This document shows positions 56,775 to 64,000 of a stretch of 64,000 nt of DNA, in pieces. The translations under genes were made by a program, and so were the position numbers. This DNA comes from Molanna angustata (taxonomy: Eukaryota; Arthropoda; Insecta; Trichoptera; Molannidae), in the NCBI GenBank assembly GCA_963576475.1, contig OY754967.1, forward strand, positions 28,316,595 to 28,380,594, written 5' to 3'. Within the stretch, counting starts at the first letter, position 1; each line of letters opens with the position of its first letter. A model generated the notes under the pieces. The model worked only from the letters and a program-made list of their open reading frames with translations. It was not told where the DNA came from and searched no databases.

Positions 56775-57405
56775 CCGGGATGGTTTCTGGATTTAAACTT
56801 TTTTCTTATTCTTCTTCTTCTTCGTGTATTTGGTCATTTTACCTATGAAGGGGGAGTATCCTGGGAAAAGAAGGTCCGACTGTCCCTCCATCTCTTCGCA
56901 GGTCTTCCAGGACGGTTTGTGGATTTTAACTTTTTTCTTCTTCTTCTTCATCGTGTATTTGGTTATTTTACCTATGAAGGTGGACTATCCTGGGAGAAGA
57001 AGGTCCCATTTTCCAACCATCTCTTCACAGGTTTCTGGGTTTAAACTTTTTTCTTTTTTTTCTTCATCGTGTATTTGGTCATCTTAACTATGAAGATGAA
57101 CTATCCTGGGAGATGAAGGTCCAATTTTCCTTCCATCTCTTCGCAGGTTTCTGGATTTAAACTATTTTCTTCTTCTTATTAATCGTCTATTTAGTCATTT
57201 TACCTATGAAGGTGTCCACTAACCTGGGAGAAGAAAGTCCAATTTTCCTTCCATCTCTTCACAGGTTTCTGGATTTGAACTTTTTTCTTCTTCTTCTTCG
57301 TGTATTTAGTCATTTTACCTTTGAAGGTAGAGTATCCTGGGAAAATAAGGTCCTTTCATCTCTTCGCGGTTCTTCCAGGATGGTTTCTGGATTTAAACTT
57401 TTCTT
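56775..57405. repeat. ~115-bp minisatellite inside Helitron copy 2
   Basis: Homologue of 53760-54400 with similar unit number but different unit variants. Confidence 0.88.
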
Positions 57406-57539
57406 AACCGACTGAAGGGACGGGATGTAATGAAGGGAAGGGACGTAATGAGGGATTGAAGGGACGGGAGGTACTGAAGGGCATGAAGGGACGGGAGGTA
57501 CTGAAGGGTCTGAAGCGACGGGTCTTTTTCTTTTTCTTC

Positions 57540-58330
57540 TTAATTTTATGTAGACCTTTAGAATAGTTTTTATACAAACTATTTCCTATAGTCTAATTCA
57601 TCTTCTTCTTCTTTTATGTATACTTTTGGGTCAGTTTTTATAAAAATTATTTCCTATAGTCTAATTATTCTTCTTCTTCATTTACGTAGACTTTTGGGAG
57701 AGTTTTAATATAAACTATTTCCAATAGTCTTATTAATTTCTTTTTCTTTTATGTAGACCAAAGGTGAGTTTTTATACAAACTTTTTCTATAGTTTAATTA
57801 TTATTCTTTTATATAGACCTTTGAATCAGTTTTTATATTAACTATTTCCTATAGTCTAATTCATCTTCTTTTATGTAGACCTTTGGTCAGTTTTTATACA
57901 AACTATTTCCAATAGTCTAATTCTTCTTCTTCTTCTTTTTTTGTAGACTTTTGGGTGAGCTTTTATACATACTATTTCCTATTGTCTAATTCATCTTTTT
58001 TATGTAGATCTTACTTATGTAGTCAGTTTTTACACAAACTATTTCCTTTAGTCTTTTTCTTCGTTTTCTTATTTTATGTAGAACTTGGGTGAATTTTATA
58101 CAAACTATTTCCTATAGATTAATCTTCATCTTCTTTTTTGAAGACCTTTTGGTTTGTTTTCATACAATCTATTTCCAATAGTCTTATTCTTCTATTTTAT
58201 GTATTTTAACTTATTTTACGTAGACCATTGGGATATTTTTTTATACAAACTATTTCGTATAGTCTTATACTTATCCTTCTCTTTTTTATTTAGACTTTTG
58301 GGTTAGTTTTAAGTCTAATAGTCTATTGTG
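57540..58330. repeat. ~62-bp minisatellite inside Helitron copy 2, about 11 units
   Basis: Expanded version of 54600-55020, with the same TATACAAACTATTTCC and ATAGTCTAATT core. Confidence 0.85.
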
Positions 58331-59267
58331 CAGAAATATTATTAACGATATGCATACTTGATGAAAATACATATGTAAAAACGAATGGATTGTGGGATGT
58401 GACGATGTAACCTGCACTAGAATCTTTTCAATACTTTTGTTTATTATCAAATTTAAACCATTTATATCATCCTATTTTGAATAATTTTCAACACCTACGC
58501 ATTTGATTTCGTTGACAATATTTAAAGAATGGGGGTTGTGGCCATTACTGAACTCTTCACAACGTTTATATTCAAATTATTTACCATAGTTTAAGTCTTC
58601 TTCTTCTTCGTTAATGTAGACTTTTGTGTCAATTTTAAGTCTATTATTCTTATTGTGCAAAAATATAATGCATATTCGATGCAAAAATATAAAAACGAAT
58701 ATTATGATGTGACCAACACTCGATCTTTTCAGTACATTTGTTTAATCAAATTTTAACCACATCCCAACATCCAAAATTACAAAATTTTCAATAGGTACAT
58801 ATTAAAATTTATTTCGATGATAATATTTAAAAATGGGGGTTGTGGCCAAACCAATCTCTTTACAACGTTGATAAACAGTCATATTTGAAACCATTTCGCA
58901 TAGTCCATGCGTGCAGAAATTTTGTATATTATACTTCATTCACACTTTATAAAAAATAATGGGTTGTGGCCATCACTTGAACATTTTACAATCAAATTCA
59001 ATCATATTTCAAACCACTTTTCATAGTCCGATTTTGCAAAATAATTGGGTGACAATATTATAAAAACGATTGCTTTTTCCTTCACAATATTACATTCTTG
59101 GCCAACGGCGGGACATAAAAGCTAGTAACAAAATAAAAAGAGGTTAGATTTAATTTTTTGATCGAAAGTTTTTGATAGAATTCCATTAAAATTTCTTAAA
59201 AATTTTAATAATCATAAAAAAATAAAAATTAGTGGAATTAAGTAATAAACGTTTTCTTAATGTTTAA

Positions 59268-59700
59268 TGTTTATACATACATACCATCACGCCATATCCA
59301 TTACGGGGTAAGCAGAGAGAACCGAGCGCCATACTCCTCTATTTTTGCATACATTCCTAGCTTCCTTTACATCCATGGATCGTCTCATACATGCTCGTCG
59401 ATTATTCAAGCTTCTTATATTTCCTTCTTTCAAAATATCATTCACATGGTCATGCCATCCCTTTCTGGGGCGGCCCCTACTATTCACTCCATCTCTTACA
59501 CCCATGTATATTTTTTTGGTCGTTCGTTCATCATTCATTCTTTCAATATGTCCAAACCACCTCAAGGAATTCACTTTCATTTTATTTATAATATTCTTCT
59601 TCATCTTGCATTCCCTCCTTATGTCCTCATTTTTTATTCTATCATATATCGTTCTATTACATACTCTTCTTAGTGATCTCATTTCCACAGCATTTATTCT
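59268..59700 (-). pseudogene. LINE C-terminal fragment (GWHDHVND family), longest copy
   Basis: The minus strand is open for 133 codons: RSLRRVCNRTIYDRIKNEDI, RRECKMKKNIINKMKVNSLR, WFGHIERMNDERTTKKIY, GRPRKGWHDHVNDILKEGNI, CMRRSMDVKEARNVCKNRGV and AYPVMDMA. A stop at 59287 and the 3' GTGATGGTATGTATG end follow. It is the best reference for the fragments at 7268, 20726, 21906 and 33290. No RT catalytic domain. Plus-strand frames here are antisense. Confidence 0.85.
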
Positions 59701-59719
59701 ACTTAATGTTTATTAAAAA

Positions 59720-60285
59720 TTAAAAAAAATATAAAAAGATGTGTTTTTTTTAACTTTCTAAAATTCTTTTTGATAAAATGTAGTCCTATGTGATGTCCGT
59801 GAAGATTTACGGATTATTGAAAACTACTTTCTTGACATTTTTTATCCAACATTCATACATTTTTAAGGAACAATATGGAATTATTTATTAGCTCTCGTTA
59901 GTGATTACTTTGTTAATTCCCTTACTAAAACAGTAGACATATACGCTATTTCTTCATAAGAAGTAACTAATATTCCAAAAGCTATTTTCACGTCCCCTTA
60001 TAGACCAAGACTCAATTAGATGATTACATAGATACCATATTTATGCCGTATAAATCTTACGACATGCCAAGTTAATAGCAGCGATATAGTAATCATTGTT
60101 AATGTTATTTATGACCATATGGTTGTTTTTAAAAAATAAATTGCTTTTATATTATGTACAACACGTACAATACTGTATTTTCATCTTAAAGATGATCTCT
60201 AGAAATGTTTTTTCCCGCGCACTTACCTTAAGTAGTTTGAACAAAAACTGAAATTGGAAGTGTTATTGTTACATCTTAAATCTTG
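59720..60285. other. No recognised feature
   Basis: AT-rich; nothing supported. Confidence 0.5.
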
Positions 60286-60289
60286 CTGA

Positions 60290-60858
60290 CCAAAATCCAG
60301 CGACAGCCAAAATAAACGAATACGAATAAAGAGACGAATTGCAATAAGTTGGGCAGCTTTTTGGAAATTATACCACATCTTCAAAAATCCCCAAATTTCC
60401 ATCAACCTGAAACGAAAGGTATATGAGACCTGTGTACTGCCAGTAGCTACTTATGACTTGGAGAATATGACAATAACTCAGAAAAGTGCTGAAAAACTAA
60501 GAGTCACCCAAAGAGCCATGGAAAGAGCCATGTTAGGAATAAGTCTGAGAGACAGGGTGCGAAACAACACCATCAGGGAAAGAACGAAATTGGTTGATGT
60601 CGTCCAGCGCATTCTTACCCTGAAGTGGAGATGGGCGGGCTACGTGGCTAGATACCCCGAAGACCGATAGCCAAGGATAGTGTTGGCTTGGAGACCGAGA
60701 ACGATAGTCAGAGGTGTTGGAAGACCGCCAATGAGATGGAGAGATGACATCAGCCGTCATGCTGGTGTCAATTGGTTGCTCAGAGCACAATATAGAGTGG
60801 CGTGGAAGGGGATCATGGAGGAGGCCTTCGTCCAGGAGTGGACGGGATTAGGCTGAGA
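60290..60858 (+). pseudogene. RTE-type LINE C-terminal part
   Basis: The plus strand reads RIRIKRRIAISWAAFWKLYH, PQISINLKRKVYETCVLPVA, TYDLENMTITQKSAEKLRVT, QRAMERAMLGISLRDRVRNN, WRWAGYVARYPEDR, then a stop, then WRPRTIVRGVGRPPMRWRDD and GIMEEAFVQEWTGLG. These are the successive conserved blocks after the RT palm of RTE elements. One nonsense codon (60668) is the only clear lesion. A GAAGAAGAAG end follows. The RT core and endonuclease are truncated away. Confidence 0.88.
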
Positions 60859-60888
60859 AGAAGAAGTTGTAGCTTTTGGAGATAACAA

Positions 60889-61010
60889 CGGCCTTCGTGG
60901 CTCAGTTGGTTTGGTGTTCGACTGCTGATCCAAAGGTCCCGGATTCGATTCACGGTGGAGACACAGTTTTTAATTGTGTTTTAAGTCTGGATCTGTGAGA
61001 CGATTAATAT
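60889..61010 (+). mobile_element. tRNA-derived SINE (family 1), interrupted
   Basis: A box GTGGCTCAGTTGGTTTGGTG and B box GGATTCGATTC (one change) with the family body through GTGAGACGATTAATAT. The SINE then breaks off into an RTE fragment; TTAATATTTGACATAGTGCG at 61214 is the resumed SINE 3' part, less about 60 bp. Confidence 0.8.
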
Positions 61011-61205
61011 ATTCTTCTTTTTCTTTATCAGCCTTCTTCCCTACACTGCTGGAGAAAGGCCTCTTCCATTTTCTTCCATCTTTGTTTATTTGATGCCATC
61101 TGCATCCATTTTCTCCCTGCCGTCCTGATAATATCATTGGTCCATCTTTTTTGCTTCTATTTGCCCATGGTTTATATTCATTGTTTGCCCACTAATATAT
61201 GGGTC
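61011..61205 (-). mobile_element. RTE-type LINE 3' tail inserted in a SINE
   Basis: On the minus strand it reads KKMDQ, REKMDADGIK-like and KMEENGRGLSPAV in one frame. In the shifted frame this is WMQM..NK..WKKMEEAFLQQC, as in the other RTE ends, followed by GAAGAAAAAG. It splits the SINE at 60889. Confidence 0.65.
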
Positions 61206-61389
61206 GGTGGCAGATTAATATTTGACATAGTGCGTATAAGAAATATAACAAAGTACCTAATATAAAATAAAATATCATGACATCCTACAATGCGTTGAAA
61301 ATAGCTATTTTAACACTCAGTCACAGTATGAAGCGTTATAGTATAAAACGTGATTTTCTTATATTTACTACGGAAGACTTTTAAAAATC

Positions 61390-61510
61390 ACGCCTTTCAT
61401 TTTGTAGTAAAGTTTTGTAGGCCTAAAAATTGGACTCCGTACATTAAGCGGATCAAAAGTTACAAAAGGGATGGACACACAGACACACACACACATACAC
61501 ATATATATAT
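61390..61510 (-). repeat. Inverted copy of the 43.9-kb (GT)n repeat
   Basis: GTAAAGTTTTGTAGGCCTAA and GCGGATCAAAAGTTACAAAA then ACACACACAC mirror 44090-44175. Downstream 61655-61677 also carries the TTCCAACTTCGTCTCTATTG piece of the 50.4-kb repeat. Confidence 0.65.
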
Positions 61511-61699
61511 TTTTTTACAAAGCAATACAAATATCACGACATCAATCGATAATATGTCTATAATATTAATGCATTTTTTTTATTATTGCATATGCGCAAA
61601 CATTGGATTTTTTCCCTGTCGGGAGTCAAAGATATTTTTTAACAGATATTTTTTATTCCAACTTCGTCTCTATTGAGATAATTAAAAATCTGTTAAAAA

Positions 61700-62520
61700 A
61701 TGCATTTTTTGTTTGAGGAATCATTTCTGATGGATTTTTTTTCTTAAAAATACGCAAAACAATGGTATATTATAAATTATAAGGTACCTTATAAGTTCTT
61801 TCAATGACCAAAAATCACATAATATAACTAATAAAACTCGAGTTTAATATCAAACTCATTTAGTTTATACCTATTGCTACAAATACATATTATCATGTTG
61901 TTTTAATATCAACTACCTTAATAAGTCAGGAAATGTGGTTTAATGTGGGTTTAATTTATTTTAGAGCTAATCAAAAAATTCTAATTTTCTGTTTGATGTG
62001 TTGAACACGACGTTCTTTAATGAGTACAAAATTCCACAGTGAAGCAGACGGTTCCCGAGGTAAACAAATATTCATGTATTCCTTTCAAAGTTGGAGGTAC
62101 GGTCATCTGGTTGATACAACCAATACGAGGTACATTTTTCAATTATTTTAATTTCAATCCAACAGATGATGTAACGAAAATACTCCACATTTTGCTATCC
62201 AAATTCCTTGCCCAAGAGGATAAACGTCCGAGAAACAATATACAGATTTTATATTTTCCTATTTCACTCTATGAACCTTCTTGTCGTGTCAGCAACGTCT
62301 ATAGCACAACCTCTGCGCACCAATATATTGTCATGCATGTATGTATGTATGTACTTATATTTTATTTAGATGTAAAAAAATAAATGCACTTTCTTACATC
62401 TAGTATAACCAATAAGCATATTAACAAGTTGAAAAAATATAAAGTTTTCACAGTATGAAAAATATAAAAACAAGAAAATATTCAAGTTTACAAAAAAATA
62501 CAAAGGAAGCACACAATATC
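61700..62520. other. No supported gene; ATGT microsatellite
   Basis: An open plus-strand frame (62039-62383) contains a somewhat protein-like middle (EVNKYSCIPFKVGGTVIW) but has no homologue I know and no clear splice ends. (ATGT)n occurs at 62336-62352. Confidence 0.35.
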
Positions 62521-62523
62521 TTA

Positions 62524-63209
62524 TAAGAACTAAAGAAAGATGGAGGAAAGAAAGTCGATGTGTATTAATTTCTAACACATCGACTATGACTACTATTATC
62601 TATCCTAGTATTCTGATTTCATACTCTGTCGTCCAACATCCTATTACAAGCTCTGGTTATTAAGAACTAAAGAAAGATGGAGTAAAGAAAGTCGATGTGA
62701 ATTAATTTCTAACACATCGACTATGACTACTATTATATATCCTCGTATCCTGATTTCATACTCTGTGATCCAATATCCTGTTACAAGCTCTGGTTATTAA
62801 GAACTAAAGAAAGATGGAGTAAAGAAAGTCGATGTGTATTAATTTCTAAAACATCGACTATGACTACTATTATCTATCCTCGTATCCTGATTTCATACTC
62901 TGTCGTCCAACATCCTATTACAAGCTCTGGTTATTAAGAACTAAAGAAAGATGGAGTAAAGAAAGTCGATGTGTATTAATTTCTAACACATCGACTTTGA
63001 CTACTATTATCTATCCTCGTATCCTGATTTCATACTCTGTCGTCCAACATCATATTACAAGCTCTGGTTATTAAGAACTAAAGAAAGATGGAGTAAAGAA
63101 AGTCGATGTGTATTAATTTCTAACACATCGACTATGACTACTATTATCTATCCTCGTATACTGATTTCATACTCTGTCGTCCAACATCCTATTACAAGCT
63201 CTTGTTATT
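62524..63209. repeat. 137-bp satellite-like array, 5 copies, each with a hairpin
   Basis: Units start at 62524, 62661, 62798, 62935 and 63072, giving an exact 137-bp period. Each contains AAGTCGATGTGTATTAATTT followed by CTAACACATCGACT, a perfect GTCGATGTG/CACATCGAC hairpin. Then come CTATCCTCGTATCCTGATTT and CCAACATCCTATTACAAGCT. Copies differ at only a few bases. Confidence 0.95.
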
Positions 63210-63304
63210 AAATTTAAAAAAGGGTGAGAAACCAGTTTCAACAATGACTTTGCTAAAAATTAGTTAAAGTCTAGTAACTTTTATATAAAGTCTCCTTTAC
63301 TCAA

Positions 63305-63335
<31 letters not shown>

Positions 63336-64000
63336 TTTCAATTTACGGTTTGATAACCTTTTACACATACAAGTATACATAATATATTAAAAACAACAGA
63401 ATTAAAAAAAAAACAAATAAAAACAAACAAATATACAAAACGAAAATAAAAAATGAATAACAATATAAAAAAGGTGAAAACATGTAAAAATATGTAAAAA
63501 ATAATGAAAAACATTTAAAAAAAAAATATGTAAAAAATAATGAAAAACATTTTAAAAAAAAAAAAATATGTAAAAAAAAAACATGCGAGAAACATTCAAA
63601 AATATGTAAAAAAATAAACAAAAAACATGTAAAAATATGTAAAAAAAATAAATAAAATACATGTAAAAAATAATGAAAATCATGTAACAAATATGTAAAA
63701 AATAAACAAAAAGCATGCAAAAATATGTAAATAAACAATGAAGAACATGTTAAAAATATGAAAAAAAAGTAAACATACATGCAAAAATTAATACAGGAAA
63801 AAAGAAATGAGAAAAGTAGTTTAAAAACCGACAAAATAATCTAATGTTTGGTCTCATTAACAAGTGCAGTGTATAGGCAACTTCTATAGATGCCGAACGA
63901 GTCATTAAATATATCTGTGTATTGTGCATACTGGTTCCCCAAACTATGCAGTCTTTGCAAGGTTGAATTAGCCCGGTATACGCTAGTGTTAGTATGACAA
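63305..64000 (-). mobile_element. LINE 3' end: coding tail, A/T-rich 3' UTR, (TAAA)n tail
   Basis: The coding tail on the minus strand (64000-63841) runs off the window edge. The 3' UTR (63345-63840) is built from degenerate AAAAATATGTAAAAAATAAT and AACATGTAAAAATATG units. The plus-strand TTATTTATTTATTTATTTAT at 63308-63339 is the 3' simple-repeat tail. The long Phe-rich minus-strand frame is a by-product of the repeats. Confidence 0.65.
63841..64000 (-). pseudogene. LINE ORF2 C-terminus (partial at window edge)
   Basis: TNTSVYRANSTLQRLHSLGN, QYAQYTDIFNDSFGIYRSCL and YTALVNETKH, then a stop, resemble the last residues of CR1/Jockey-lineage ORF2 (compare the ends at 41101 and 25385). Open within the window; the remainder lies beyond position 64000. 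Confidence 0.55.

Larger units (their letters stand above)
55840..59125. mobile_element. Helitron-type element, tandem copy 2 (3.29 kb)
   Basis: It begins TCTAAAGTAATAAAGCAATC immediately after the CTAG of copy 1 and ends at the same GGGACATAAAAGCTAG, followed by T (59126). The first ~620 bp match copy 1 almost base for base (GTGCGAACATG against GTGCGAACGTG). Later parts diverge, mainly by minisatellite gain. Head-to-tail Helitrons sharing an A/T target fit rolling-circle amplification. No transposase frame. Confidence 0.8.

Noticed and set aside
53753..57415. Several Phe/Leu-rich frames between 53.7 and 57.4 kb
   Set aside because: They follow the 115-bp minisatellite in the two Helitrons and recur with its period.
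62039..62383. 114-codon plus-strand frame
   Set aside because: Partly protein-like, but it runs into an (ATGT)n microsatellite and has no recognisable domain or exon borders.
63361..63834. 157-codon Phe-rich minus-strand frame
   Set aside because: Low-complexity A-rich plus strand (degenerate ATGTAAAAAAT units) in a LINE 3' UTR.

Overview
The window is AT-rich eukaryotic DNA (roughly one third G+C, by eye) from an insect, most likely a moth or butterfly. This call rests on the many TAGGTACCTA-type motifs, several LINE 3' ends with the GGTTGG...GCAATAAGCCCGCC signature, tRNA-derived SINEs, RTE-type LINEs and Helitrons ending in CTAG. It is an inference and no conserved host gene confirms it. 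Operons, bacterial signals and a bona fide tRNA or rRNA gene are all absent.

Nearly all identifiable sequence is mobile. I recognise about twenty non-LTR retrotransposon pieces, almost all 5'-truncated and decayed. The best is a CR1/Jockey-lineage copy at 40655-43160 whose reverse-transcriptase frame is still open. Other mobile pieces are a head-to-head pair of Penelope-like (PLE) GIY-YIG copies at 47109-48769 with hammerhead-ribozyme-like folds, and two Helitrons in direct tandem at 52810-59125. There are two hAT derivatives with 8-bp target duplications, a Harbinger-like derivative with a broken MADF exon, two TA-flanked foldback MITEs, a 9-bp-TSD MITE, and a Tc1/mariner-like transposase fragment. 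Several tRNA-type SINEs are present, two with target duplications. Tandem arrays have 35-, 36-, 58-, 65- and 137-bp units, and further minisatellites lie inside the Helitrons.

Host coding sequence is scarce. On the minus strand, segments 27542-27783, 27153-27289 and 12218-12394 are open, bounded by plausible splice sites and protein-like. The last two are phase-compatible across a 14.8-kb interval, so part of the window may be intron of one unrecognised gene.

Layout: 1-9.4 kb simple arrays, one SINE and a foldback MITE; 9.4-12 kb MITE and SINEs; 12-28 kb the putative gene interval, invaded by LINEs, a hAT and minisatellites; 28-36 kb hAT and Harbinger derivatives and LINE tails; 36-39 kb little; 39-46 kb SINE and LINEs; 47-49 kb the PLE palindrome; 50-52.3 kb LINE tails; 52.8-59.1 kb tandem Helitrons; 59-64 kb LINE tails, an interrupted SINE and a 137-bp array.
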